Shown: positions 13,501-23,067, counted from the first letter of the stretch. The stretch is DNA of 64,000 nt from Tubulanus polymorphus (GCF_964204645.1 NC_134036.1:6833600-6897599); one strand, 5' to 3'. Numbers and translations: made by a program. Notes: generated by a model from the sequence alone, not told the origin.

Positions 13501-15852
13501 TACGACCCGGAGCAGTGAGGGAGGGAGGGAGGCAGTAGGTCGGTCGTCTGTCCGTTCGCCAGTGTGCCGGCGGTGGTTGTTCGAAAAACGACTAAGTGCT
13601 GACCGGGCCTTGATCAGCGTTACGACCCGGAGCATTGAGGGAGGGAGGGAGGGAGTAGGTCGGTCGTCCGTCCGTTTGTCAGTGTGCCGGCAGTGATGGT
13701 TGTTCGAAAAACGACTAAGGGCTGACCGGGCCTTAATCAGCGTTACGACCCGGCGCTGGTCAGGGAGGGAGGGAGGGAGGCAGTAGGTCGGTCGTCCGTC
13801 CGTTCGTCATTGTGCCGGCGGTGATAGTTCGAAAAACGACTAAGTGCTGACCGGGCCTTGATCAGCGTTACGACCCGGTGCAGTGAGGGAGGGAGGGAGG
13901 GAGGAACTAGGACAGTCGTCCGCCCGTTAGTCAGTGTGTCGGCGGTTGTTGTTCGAAAAACGACTAAGTGCTGACCGGGCCATGAACAGCGTTACGACCC
14001 GGCACCGGTCAGGAAGGGAGGGAGGGTGGCAGTAGGTCGGTCGTCCGTTCGTTGGTCAGTGTGCCGGCGGTGGTAGTTCGAAAAACGACTAAGTGCTGAC
14101 CGGGCCTTGATCAGCGTTACGACCCGGAGCATTGAGGGAGGGAGGGAGGCAGTAGGTCGGTCGTCCGTCCGTTTGTCAGTGTGCCGGCAGTGATGGTTGT
14201 TCGAAAAAATGACTAAGGGCTGACCGGGCCTTGATCAGCGTTACGACCCGGCGCTGGTCAGGGCGGGAGGGAGGGAGGCAGTAGGTCGGTCGTCCATCCG
14301 TTCGTCAGTGTGCCGGCGGTGGTAGTTCGAAAAACGACTAAGTGCTGACCGGGCCTTGATCAGCGTTACGACCCGGTGCAGTGAGGGAGGGAGGGAGGGA
14401 GGCAGTAGGTCGGTCGTCCGTCCGTTCGTCAGTTTGCCGGCGGTGGTTGTTCGAAAAACGACTAAGTGCTGACCGGGTCATGATCAGCGTTACGACCCGG
14501 TGCAGTGAGGGAGGGAGGGAGGGAGGCAGTAGGTCGGTCGTCCATCCGTTCGTCAGTGTGCCGGCGATGGTTGTTCGAAAAACGACTAATTGCTGACCGG
14601 GCCTTGATCAGCGTTACGACCCGGTGCAGTGAGGGAGGGAGGGAGGCACTAGGACAGTCGTCCGCCCGTTAGTCAGTGTGCCGGCGGTGGTTGTTCGAAA
14701 AACGACTAAGTGCTGACCGGGCCTTGATCAGCGTTACGACCCGGCACCGGTCAGGGAGGGAGGGAGGGAGGCAGTAGGTCGGTCGTCCGTCCGTTCGTCA
14801 CTGTGCCGGCGGTGGTAGTTCGAAAAACGACTAAGTGCTAACCGGGCCTAGATCAGCGTTACGACCCGGTGCAGTGAGGGAGGGAGGGAGGCAGTAGGTC
14901 GGTCGTCCGTCCGGTCGTCAGTGTGCCGGCGGTGGTTGTTCGAAAAACGACTAAGTGCTGACCGGGCCATGATCAGCGTTACGACCCGGTGCAGTGAGGG
15001 TGGGAGGGAGGAACTAGGACAGTCGTCCGCCCGTTAGTCAGTGTGTCGGCGGTTGTTGTTCGAAAAACGACTAAGTGCTGACCGGGCCATGAACAGCGTT
15101 ACGACCCGGTGCAGTGAGGGAGGGAGGGAGGGAGGCAGTAGGTCGGTCGTCCATCCGTTCGTCAGTGTGCCGGCGGTGGTTGTTCGAAAAACGACTAAGT
15201 GCTGACCGGGCCTTGATCAGCGTTACGACCCGGTGCAGTGAGGGAGGGAGGGAGGGAGGCAGTAGGTCGGTCGTCCATCCGTTCGTCAGTGTGCCGGCGG
15301 TGGTTGTTCGAAAAACGACTAAGTGCTGACCGGGCCATGAACAGCGTTACGACCCGGCACCGGTCAGGAAGGGAGAGAGGGTGGCAGTAGGTCGGTCGTC
15401 CGTTCGTTCGTCAGTGTGCCGGCGGTGGTTGTTCGAAAAACGACTAAGTGCTGACCGGGCCATGAACAGCGTTACGACCCGGCACCGGTCAGGAAGGGAG
15501 GGAGGGTGGCAGTAGGTCGGTCGTCCGTTCGTTGGTCAGTGTGCCGGCGGTGGTAGTTCGAAAAACGACTAAGTGCTGACCGGGCCTTGATCAGCGTTAC
15601 GACCCGGTGCAGTGAGGGAGGGAGGGAGGCAGTAGGTCGGTCGTCCGTCCGTTCGTCAGTGTGCCGGCGGTGGTTGTTCGAAAAACGACTAAGTGCTGAC
15701 CGGGCCATGAACAGCGTTACGACCCGGCACCGGTCAGGAAGGGAGGGAGGGTGGCAGTAGGTCGGTCGTCCGTTCGTTGGTCAGTGTGCCGGCGGTGGTA
15801 GTTCGAAAAACGACTAAGTGCTGACCGGGCCATGAACAGCGTTACGACCCGG

Positions 15853-16296
15853 TGATCGATTGCCTCTAAGATGTCTTCTCTCCAAAAATCAAACTAACGA
15901 CCAGGCAATCTCATAGGATCTACTGCTGACAACTGTCCTGGTGGCTGCCAAAAATTGAACTCCCTCTCTCCACTTGTTCCCCAACTTAACTAGTATCTCC
16001 CTCTACCAAGTTTCAACCACGTGATCTCTCCCTACCAAATTTAGTGTGGTTTCTACAGAATCTGCAGCCTCCATCAACCACTCTCCGCCTAGAAATATAT
16101 TCCCAACCACCAACACTACATACCAAGTTTCTGAATCATGTTTTCTGAACTATTCCCTTAGACTAAGGTATTTCTTGTTTGCTTCGTTAAACCCAACTGT
16201 TCCCATTAAATCATTATTTTTTCCCAGACGTTACTAATATTTATTTCATTATTTGGTTAACCCTAGTCAACTATCATTAACCCTAGTCAACTATCA
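15853..16296 (-). mobile_element. Probable 3' LTR of the env-containing retroelement
   Basis: This 444-bp segment abuts the satellite. Read on the minus strand it starts TGATAGTTGACTAGGG and ends AATCGATCA, giving TG...CA ends with short inverted TGAT/ATCA termini. A polypurine tract lies immediately upstream and env lies further upstream on the same strand. The first 20 bp of the LTR is present as two tandem copies (16257-16296). The second LTR needed for confirmation is not in the window, so a target-site duplication cannot be tested. Confidence 0.6.
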
Positions 16297-16306
16297 TCCC
16301 CCCAGG
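16297..16306 (-). promoter_or_regulatory. Candidate polypurine tract
   Basis: On the minus strand CCTGGGGGGA ends exactly at the first TG of the LTR. A G-rich purine tract touching the 3' LTR is the usual primer site for plus-strand DNA synthesis in Ty3/gypsy elements. Supported by position only. Confidence 0.55.
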
Positions 16307-17786
16307 CTTAATTTTTTTTCGCCCCGAAAAACAAATGGCAACCATCCAGACATGAACTTTATTCAACCAGATTAAATATAAGATAAAACAATATACAAAC
16401 AATACAATACAGATACGACAGCATTCTTAAGGAATTTAATTTAACATAATAATCATCAGTAGTTTATATTATCATAATTAATATCATCATTCATTTATAC
16501 ATGGCAATTTATTTATTCATTGAACTAATTTTATTCATTAATGCATTATTAAATATGTAAAAATTTTTTTCCACGATTCTATTTTCACTTCCGCAGCAGT
16601 TCAGCATACAACGCGCAAAACAAAAGTTGATCATTTATGTACGAAAATTGAATGCACAACAAGTTCAATTAAGTCATTTAATTAACAAGAAAGTGTCGAA
16701 GCATGAATCGGTACCACTCACACACAATAACGCACCCATTTAGATGGCGAATCAGAATCTTCTCGAATAACGGCGGCTCTCGCGTCGACAAACGGTCTCC
16801 ATTCAAAAGCATCAAATCAAGTAACCGTACAAATGACATGAGTACACAACAAAATACGGTAAGAGACGTACCATAAGGTATACGACATATTAAACATTAA
16901 GACGCAGAACAAACAGGTATTTATTATAATGCGAATACATCGCCACAGACGAACACTAATCAATTCGATTACAGCGCAAACGATGACGAAGCGGTTTTCT
17001 TTTCTTTTCGAACGAACAACTGACAGCTAATAATACAGAATGATGGCCATAGGTGTTAACGAACAAGCTAGCACAGTCTCACAGCTCGAGTCGGTTTTAT
17101 TTTTCGAATGGACCATACTACGATCCTGAATATAATTATCTATCACACCGTCCATAATATACGGGACTTCCAGGGATCGCAAGAACGACGGCACCATATT
17201 GAGAATCACTCTCCACAACGATTCAGCAGCGGTATAACGGAACAAGCGACCGAACGCTCGACAATCTGCACGAACAGCGAATTGGGCGAAGTCCGAACAA
17301 CGCATTCAGATCCAGGATACGGACGATCGCGCTAAGTTGAGGTCACGTAAAGCGAATCCGGTGACTGCAAGTATATGTGAAGATGGCGACGGCTACGGTC
17401 TCACGACGATCTCGAAACAATACAGTCCATTCCCGACGAGTTCGACTCTGGCCGAAACGAAAGTGACATGGAACAACCCAAACAAAACTAAGCAATCAAA
17501 CCCAAAACACTCCCCATGGTTTTGCAGATAAAGATAGCATAGCAATAATATATGAGATTTTCAGTAAATAGATAAGGTACAATTCACTCCAAATGCTAAA
17601 CCAAAAGATCCCGATAAATGATAATTATGCAACGATATACGATATAACATACGTTATATAGTTCCAAATGAACGTAATATCTTTTATAAATAATAAAGGA
17701 ATTTGCAATTAATGACTATAGAACCAAACGAACACAGCAACACGACTACATTCCAAATACGAATAATTTCATAAAATATTCAAAAC
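16307..17786 (-). other. Non-coding stretch between env and LTR
   Basis: About 1.5 kb lies downstream of env within the presumed retroelement. The LTR-proximal 300 bp is AT-rich; about 16600-17520 is less so. The longest minus-strand frame with an ATG is 92 codons (17027-17305), with no recognisable motif. This is long for a 3' untranslated region, so it may include another insertion or remains of an extra ORF. No tRNA or known repeat was seen. Confidence 0.4.
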
Positions 17787-20408
17787 TTAAGGCTGATAAA
17801 GTGACAAGTCCGGATAAAGACCTGACCTCCCACCTGGTCTCCCAGCTAAACTAGATGCATCAATATTTCGAATCATGTCTTGAGAATATTGAATCTCATG
17901 AGGTATACCTTTATCTTCACTGATCGACAAAGGAACCAAAAGATCGTGATGTTTAACATATATCCGTAAAGTAAATGATGAGCTCATAATCAATCTTCCA
18001 ATTCGCCTATATAGAGAAGGCTTGACCGGAATTTTATCCGGAAAATCAATAGCAATTCCATCATACTGAATTTTACAAGGTGTAACCCAATCAAGATTGA
18101 TAAATAATTTAAAGAAATGAGAATTACAATGTAGCTTACGTAAAGCAGGGGATCCAAGTAAGGAAATACTGCCCGCACAGGCATTAAGATCAATTAATGG
18201 AAGTAAGATACATTCATTCCAATCCGAAATCTCTAAAAGTAGTTGTGATTTACAACGTTGAACCATATTACGCCTGCCCCTTAGAAAGGTAAATAGGTAT
18301 TTAATATCATAACACAGGAAATGCAACGCACAGTAGATAATAGCCAGAAGAACTATCGTGTCAACTAGAAAATTGGAATCGTCGTCAATTAGCGATTGAG
18401 CAACCCGCGAAGACTGTTCTAAAAATGAAATAGTCCTATTAGACTGTATAACCGTTGCCCCAGCAAGTGGTGCTGCATGAGCTGCACCCAAGGCTGCAAC
18501 CGGAAAAATACCCCCTGGATTATACCGTATCATGAAGAAAATATAAACTGACATAGCAAGCGCCGCTATGCTCAGAATAGTAGGAACCGATATAATGCCT
18601 ATAGACGATGGAGATGAAAATATATGTCGCAAATTATCTTTAGCTAGTTCATTCTTTAACGCGTCGGCCTTTGAGGCGAACAAATCTACATTAGACTTAT
18701 GCGTTGAAGCCAATTTCTTAAGATCCGTTGAAAATTTAGCGTCCTTTGATGCTACCAAATCCCATGATTCTTTATTCAGTTTTAAGGGTGGAACCTCAAC
18801 CATAGGCGCTTTCGATAACTCATTCCCCCTTATCTTTCTCAAATCTGCAGCATTAGAGAACAACAAATGCAGCACAGGTAAATTTACTACATGCAAAACA
18901 GTTTTATCCTCCTTTCCAATATGACAACCTGTGAGTTTATAAGGGATCCGAAAAGATGACGCAATTATAGAGCAAAAACAAGGGATTGTCATTACGCACA
19001 ACCTGCAACCATTGATAGACTTAACCTGTCGGTCAGAACAATGCATAGTCCAAACTTCGTCAGCAGATGACAGTAAATAACGCCCATCCGCTAATTCATA
19101 ACTACCTTCAAACAGTAACGCTTCCTCATATCTAATGTCACACAATTTCATTATAGCCTCAGGTTGGTCCCAAAATAGCGCTGACGCACACGTTAATTTA
19201 TGACGGGAATTGAGAGATTTAGTTGTACTACACACTTTAAGGTCTCTACCGTTGCAGGAAAGTAAAAAATCACTATCGAATTCGGTATAATATTCGTTAT
19301 CACTTGTAACGGCGATATACTGAGGTAAACCAAAAATTTGAGTCGTATTAGCACTAGTGGCATTCGACGGTACAGGTAATGTATCAATATGATAAACATC
19401 CATAAAACCAGCCAAACTATGGATGGGAATGGCGATCGTTATATATAAATACGTTTCAGTCTGCGTGAACGTGATATCCCGCATTTGATAATAAAAACTA
19501 GGCTGACTATGCGTAACCTTAAAACTAGGATAATGATCGCTGAGAATATCCTGTACATTATTAATTACTTTATTGATCTGTTCAGGACCCACGAGAGAAA
19601 TAGGCAAAAAGCCATCCAATAATAACTGAGTTGCCTGTAGAAAATTCTCCGACTGGCCAACTACTACCCCAAAACGGTATTGGTAGTCAACCAAGTTCCT
19701 CATTAAAATGGACAAAGCCGAAACTGTGACATTTAAACGATCCAATTTATGAAATATTTCCTTCCGAGAATTTCGGTACTCTACAGTCAAAATATTATAA
19801 GAATCGGCAAACCTCTTAATTGTTTCATGATTCTCTTTAATGGCCACCATAGCATTATCAAGCCTTTCGTTAGTTGTGTTCATGAATGAATTAAGCAACT
19901 TGCCGTCTTGTACAACCTGATCAGCCAAGGCTGTTACCCCTGACTCCACTTTGAGGACATGTTGCCTAAGTGCGTCCACGTCCTCTTCAGTAGCCGTGCC
20001 AAATAGCGACTTCGCAAAATTTCCTACAAAGTTTAATAAAGCTCTTTTCCCACGACCACTTGCCCTAACAGGAATCAAAGATTTAACGGTATTCATATTA
20101 GCGTTAAGCCGTGTTCGTGTTTCTTTAATCTGAGAATTTAATCGCTCAATAATCGTATTTAACATCCCACAACCGTTATACGGGTGAAAATGATAATGTA
20201 TAGGGCATGATAGAGGGGTTATAATATCTAGGTCAAATTTAGGCCAGGGAATACAGAAGGTATGCCTATACTTGGAAACACCATTAAGAATATTTGTGAA
20301 CTTATTGAAGACAATTCCCCAATTCAACATAACAACTGAATTCGCCGAAGTGTCAACCGGTTCCAACGTCGTCATGTAAACAGCCAGTAATAAAATGTAA
20401 AGCCTCAT
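17787..20408 (-). CDS. env: Baculovirus-F-like envelope glycoprotein with C-terminal extension
   Basis: An intact 873-codon frame encodes a class I fusion-type envelope protein of the baculovirus F/errantivirus family, which in that family mediates membrane fusion after furin cleavage. Seen: a signal peptide (about 1-21); a short surface subunit; a furin-like site RGKR at 119-122 followed by a hydrophobic glycine-containing fusion-peptide-like stretch (about 123-140); a heptad-rich helical region (about 141-240); a cysteine-rich region (about 385-495); TM helix 1 (about 603-627); and a second hydrophobic helix (about 682-706). Env proteins of this family usually end soon after one anchor. Here about 165 more residues follow the second helix, with no recognised domain. 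The start is an ATG 52 bp after the integrase stop, so translation probably needs a spliced subgenomic RNA, as known for errantivirus env. No stop or frameshift was seen. The family call is firm; activity is unknown. Confidence 0.88.
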   Translation of the reverse strand: MRLYILLLAVYMTTLEPVDTSANSVVMLNWGIVFNKFTNILNGVSKYRHTFCIPWPKFDLDIITPLSCPIHYHFHPYNGCGMLNTIIERLNSQIKETRTRLNANMNTVKSLIPVRASGRGKRALLNFVGNFAKSLFGTATEEDVDALRQHVLKVESGVTALADQVVQDGKLLNSFMNTTNERLDNAMVAIKENHETIKRFADSYNILTVEYRNSRKEIFHKLDRLNVTVSALSILMRNLVDYQYRFGVVVGQSENFLQATQLLLDGFLPISLVGPEQINKVINNVQDILSDHYPSFKVTHSQPSFYYQMRDITFTQTETYLYITIAIPIHSLAGFMDVYHIDTLPVPSNATSANTTQIFGLPQYIAVTSDNEYYTEFDSDFLLSCNGRDLKVCSTTKSLNSRHKLTCASALFWDQPEAIMKLCDIRYEEALLFEGSYELADGRYLLSSADEVWTMHCSDRQVKSINGCRLCVMTIPCFCSIIASSFRIPYKLTGCHIGKEDKTVLHVVNLPVLHLLFSNAADLRKIRGNELSKAPMVEVPPLKLNKESWDLVASKDAKFSTDLKKLASTHKSNVDLFASKADALKNELAKDNLRHIFSSPSSIGIISVPTILSIAALAMSVYIFFMIRYNPGGIFPVAALGAAHAAPLAGATVIQSNRTISFLEQSSRVAQSLIDDDSNFLVDTIVLLAIIYCALHFLCYDIKYLFTFLRGRRNMVQRCKSQLLLEISDWNECILLPLIDLNACAGSISLLGSPALRKLHCNSHFFKLFINLDWVTPCKIQYDGIAIDFPDKIPVKPSLYRRIGRLIMSSSFTLRIYVKHHDLLVPLSISEDKGIPHEIQYSQDMIRNIDASSLAGRPGGRSGLYPDLSLYQP

Positions 20409-20460
20409 GGTAGTATCCTAAAAGAGAACGAAATATAGTTACTACATTCCGTGAACCAAC

Positions 20461-21525
20461 TTATTCCTTTAGTTCCTTCGTTTTAAAATAGTTCTCAATT
20501 AAACTTGGGTTTAATATATTTTCCTCAGGTTCGAAAGTAGACTCGCCTTTCGTATAACCCTCCCACCATATCTTAAAATGGCGTTTACCATTGATAACTT
20601 TATCACCTAAAATCTCTTTAACTATAAAAATGTCATCTGGAATATCAACTAACTCATCTTCCTGATTTGCTAAATCCGATCTTAAAGGTTCGCCAAAACA
20701 AGCGTCTTGATCTCCTATTGGAAGATCGTCCCTGTGAACAAACTTCTTCAACCTATCTGCTGCTATAGGACTTTTCATATATTTACCAGTTTTAACACAT
20801 TTGACTCTAAATGTAGAGGGACCTATTGACTTTACAATCTGGAACGGTCCACGATAACGCTTTTGTAACTTCCTAGTCAACCCTTTCTTAAAATTTGGAA
20901 AGAAAACCCAACAGTGGTCCCCAACTTCAAAGTTGACCGGGGTAGCATGTTTATCGCTGATCTTTTTGAATGCAGCTTGTGCCGTAAGGATCGCACCTTT
21001 AGCTATCTTGTAAACATACCGTAATTTATCTTGGGCCAGTCTGACATGTGTGTTTATCTTTAGAGGATTATACATAGGTTCCAGTAATGCACTATCTAGC
21101 GGCGTGTTCGGATGCCTTAAAAACATTAAGTAAAATGGACTATAATTCGATATTGACTTCATTGGACTAGTATTATACGCAAAGACTGCAGCACGCAAGT
21201 AAGTGGTCCAATCGGTTTGATTATCAGAAATCATCATAGATAATAAGGATTTAATTGACTTGTTCGTAACTTCACAGAGACCATTGCATTTAGGATTGAA
21301 TGAAGCAGTCTTCTTATGTGTAATATTCGAGAATTTAAGTATTTCCTCCACAATCTCACTTAAGAAATTACTTCCGCGATCACTTAATAATTCTTTAGGG
21401 AAAGCATATCTTAGGAAAATTTCATCATACATGATTCTAGCAATAGTAGGAGCAGTTATATCAGGAACCGCAAATGCTTCACAATATCGTGTAAAATTAC
21501 ACACAAAGACCACAATTTGGTTCAT
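20461..21525 (-). CDS. pol: Ty3/gypsy integrase, C-terminal part with chromodomain (5' truncated)
   Basis: A 354-codon frame covers the end of pol. Integrase core: LLSDRGSNF holds the second catalytic Asp (D49) and NGLCE the catalytic Glu (E85), with 35 residues between them as in the DD(35)E family. The first Asp and the N-terminal zinc-binding HHCC domain are missing because the element is broken just upstream, near 21526. A GPY/F-type module follows (KRYRGPFQIV, about 223-231), then a linker, then a chromodomain (about 298-348) with the expected aromatic positions F300, W321 and Y324 and a STFEPEEN motif. Chromodomains on integrases can guide insertion to modified histones (established for chromoviruses). 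The ATG at 21525 falls at the breakpoint and is probably not a natural start. The remnant cannot integrate by itself. Confidence 0.9.
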   Translation of the reverse strand: MNQIVVFVCNFTRYCEAFAVPDITAPTIARIMYDEIFLRYAFPKELLSDRGSNFLSEIVEEILKFSNITHKKTASFNPKCNGLCEVTNKSIKSLLSMMISDNQTDWTTYLRAAVFAYNTSPMKSISNYSPFYLMFLRHPNTPLDSALLEPMYNPLKINTHVRLAQDKLRYVYKIAKGAILTAQAAFKKISDKHATPVNFEVGDHCWVFFPNFKKGLTRKLQKRYRGPFQIVKSIGPSTFRVKCVKTGKYMKSPIAADRLKKFVHRDDLPIGDQDACFGEPLRSDLANQEDELVDIPDDIFIVKEILGDKVINGKRHFKIWWEGYTKGESTFEPEENILNPSLIENYFKTKELKE

Positions 21526-21579
21526 AAAACATAAAAGTGTGAGTAAAGTGTGAGTGAAACATTGAATATTTATATTTGA

Positions 21580-22196
21580 ATGAGTTTTAATAAAAACCTC
21601 GTTATGAAAATGAAGAAAGAAGCAGAAGAACCCAAATTGAAAATCGAAATCAATGAAACCGATAAATTATTTTCACAGTTCAACATTAAAAAATATATCT
21701 CAGCAACAAATTTAGTGTATGCAAGACACTATAAAATTGATAACATTACTATAATTAATCAAATATTATCTAAAGAAACATATTTAATTACGGAACTAGT
21801 AGATACTTTTGATAATGGAATCAAAAATCCTAAATATTTAATACAGTTTTCAATTATAAAGAAACTTAAGAAATATTCTCAAAACTCCTTTTAATGAAAG
21901 AGATAGTGATTTAATACTTTCTAAATTCTAAAGATTACAACGATTTGATTAACTTAAGAATTGGAAAAAGACAATTATATTATTCAAATTTTGATAATAA
22001 ACAAATTATCAATAATGAAAATTCATCAAATATTCGAATTCAATGTCATTTAGATGATGAATTAAAAAAATTCAATCCAAATGAAAAGGTTTATTGTTAT
22101 TGCGGCGGCAAATATTTAAAATCACATAAATCAAAGCATTATCAAACAATTAAACATATCAAATATGAAAAGAATAATAATTATATATTGAAATAA
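21580..22196 (+). pseudogene. Broken ORF with C-terminal zinc-finger-like motif
   Basis: Two frames look like parts of one gene. The first runs from ATG at 21580 to a stop at 21894 (104 codons, lysine- and isoleucine-rich). Near 21872-21920 a plausible continuation moves into a second frame, and from about 21930 into a third, ending at 22196. The last part lacks its own ATG, which supports a disrupted single gene. Its C-terminus contains CYCGGKY...K..KH..T.KH, a C2H2-like motif of the C-x-C-G-G type common in short ORFs of large DNA viruses and polinton-like viruses (family knowledge, from memory). The rest is not recognised. It could also be two separate genes, or frameshifting could be programmed or a sequencing error. 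Confidence 0.5.
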
Positions 22197-22251
22197 GATT
22201 AAGCTGTATGAGTAATAAGATATTTCAAATTACTATTTTTTTCTTAAATAG

Positions 22252-22389
22252 ATGGAAGATTTCATTCCCACTGGAAAACGTGATTTCAAGCATCATCTTG
22301 TAGCAGGAGGATTAATTTTGGCAGCGCTTTACTTTTATTACGAGTATATCAGTAAGGATTTGATGAATGAAAAAAACAAAATTGAGTAA
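22252..22389 (+). CDS. Small single-span membrane protein
   Basis: A 45-codon ORF starts at ATG. About 18 polar residues with GKRDFKHH precede a hydrophobic segment (about residues 20-35, LVAGGLILAALYFYY), followed by a charged tail. This suggests one transmembrane helix with positive charges before it. Its end overlaps the next small ORF by 23 bases in another frame, as in compact viral genomes. No family is recognised. Confidence 0.4.
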   Translation: MEDFIPTGKRDFKHHLVAGGLILAALYFYYEYISKDLMNEKNKIE

Positions 22390-22462
22390 AAAATTAAAGA
22401 AATTAAATGGGAATCATAAAACTAAAAAGAATAAAACAGTTAATTCAGTAAATGATTTATAG
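22367..22462 (+). CDS. Very basic 31-residue peptide ORF
   Basis: The ORF begins inside the 3' end of the small membrane-protein ORF (ATGA overlap region) and encodes a peptide with about twelve lysines in 31 residues and almost no acidic ones. Such composition fits a nucleic-acid-binding peptide. In a genome this AT-rich, lysine-rich frames also arise by chance (AAA codons), so the call is weak. Confidence 0.25.
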   Translation: MKKTKLSKKLKKLNGNHKTKKNKTVNSVNDL

Positions 22463-22510
22463 GATTAAGACAGAATCTTTTAATTCATTTTGTATATTTT
22501 AACTATAAAA

Positions 22511-22771
22511 ATGAGTGAAAGTAAGGTATTAGAAATATTACATCTTATATATAAAAATCAAGAACGCATTAAATTGATTATTATGATTTCTGGAATGGTT
22601 TCTTTTTCAGTTTATAGTATAAAACAGCTGTTAGAATTTTATGATAATTGCAAAATTAGATACCCCGAATTAAAAGATAACATAAATTATCTATCAGATA
22701 GATTGAATAATATTAAGTGTTGTGAAATATGCAATAAAAAGTATAAAAATAAAGAGTTTAAAAAATCATAG
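22511..22771 (+). CDS. Small membrane protein with CxxC pair
   Basis: An 86-codon ORF starts at ATG 22511. A short helical N-terminus is followed by a hydrophobic segment (about 20-38, IKLIIMISGMVSFSVYS), then a charged helical part and a C-terminal CCEICNKKY motif with a C-x-x-C pair before a lysine-rich end. A membrane anchor with a small metal-binding or disulfide tail is possible. A diverged copy of its 3' end and following sequence lies near 22916-22985. Family not recognised. Confidence 0.4.
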   Translation: MSESKVLEILHLIYKNQERIKLIIMISGMVSFSVYSIKQLLEFYDNCKIRYPELKDNINYLSDRLNNIKCCEICNKKYKNKEFKKS

Positions 22772-22985
22772 ATATATTCACGAATTAAATGATAAATTAT
22801 ATGAATGAAAATAAGATAAATGATATTTCAATAAATGCCCCCTGTGTCTTTATTGTCTGTAGTAGTCTTAGTTCTTTTAGGACATAAAGAATAAATCTTT
22901 ATTCTATTAGTACTTCAAAAAAAAGCAAAGAGTTTGAGAAATCATAAATACATTCATGAATTAAATGATAAATTATATAATTCAA
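22738..22985 (+). repeat. Diverged direct repeat of an ORF 3' end
   Basis: About 70 bp around 22738-22811 (AAAGAGTTT...AAATCAT..ATA.ATTCA.GAATTAAATG) recurs at about 22916-22985 with scattered changes. The second copy has no upstream ORF, so it looks like a partial duplication. Confidence 0.7.
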
Positions 22986-23067
22986 ATTAAGTTATTCATA
23001 TATGATATTTTAATTCTTTACATAAACTAGAATAACACAAGATGATACTAACTTATTCAAGGTAAAG

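Larger units (their letters stand above)
1..15852 (+). repeat. 120-bp GC-rich satellite, left array
   Basis: About 130 head-to-tail monomers (length divided by about 121 bp), starting mid-array at the window edge. Taking GTTACGACCC as position 1, a typical monomer has: an inverted repeat CCGGG...CCCGG spanning the monomer junction; a GGGA tract at about 20-34; a CpG-rich box (CAGTAGGTCGGTCGTCCGTC) at 35-54; a GCCGGC palindrome near 70; TTCGAA near 82-87 followed by AAAACGACTAAGTGCTGACC; and TGATCA near the end. The standard monomer has 13 CpGs. Length changes come almost only from the number of GGGA units. Main variants are GGTGCAGTGAGG, GGAGCAGTGAGG, GGCACCGGTCAGG and GGCGCTGGTCAGG heads, and a CACTAGGACAG body with GTGTGTCGGCGG. 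No gene was accepted in it. The array stops abruptly at monomer position 12, where the LTR begins. Confidence 0.97.

Noticed and set aside
1-15852. CRISPR array
   Set aside because: There are direct repeats but no unique spacers; the whole 120-bp unit is repeated and the genome is eukaryotic.
17027-17305. 92-codon minus-strand frame downstream of env
   Set aside because: It has an ATG but no recognisable domain and overlaps open frames on the other strand; evidence is insufficient to call an accessory retroelement gene.
18568-18924. 118-codon plus-strand frame
   Set aside because: It lies wholly inside env on the opposite strand and has no motif.
21260-21553. 97-codon plus-strand frame
   Set aside because: It is the antisense of the integrase core.
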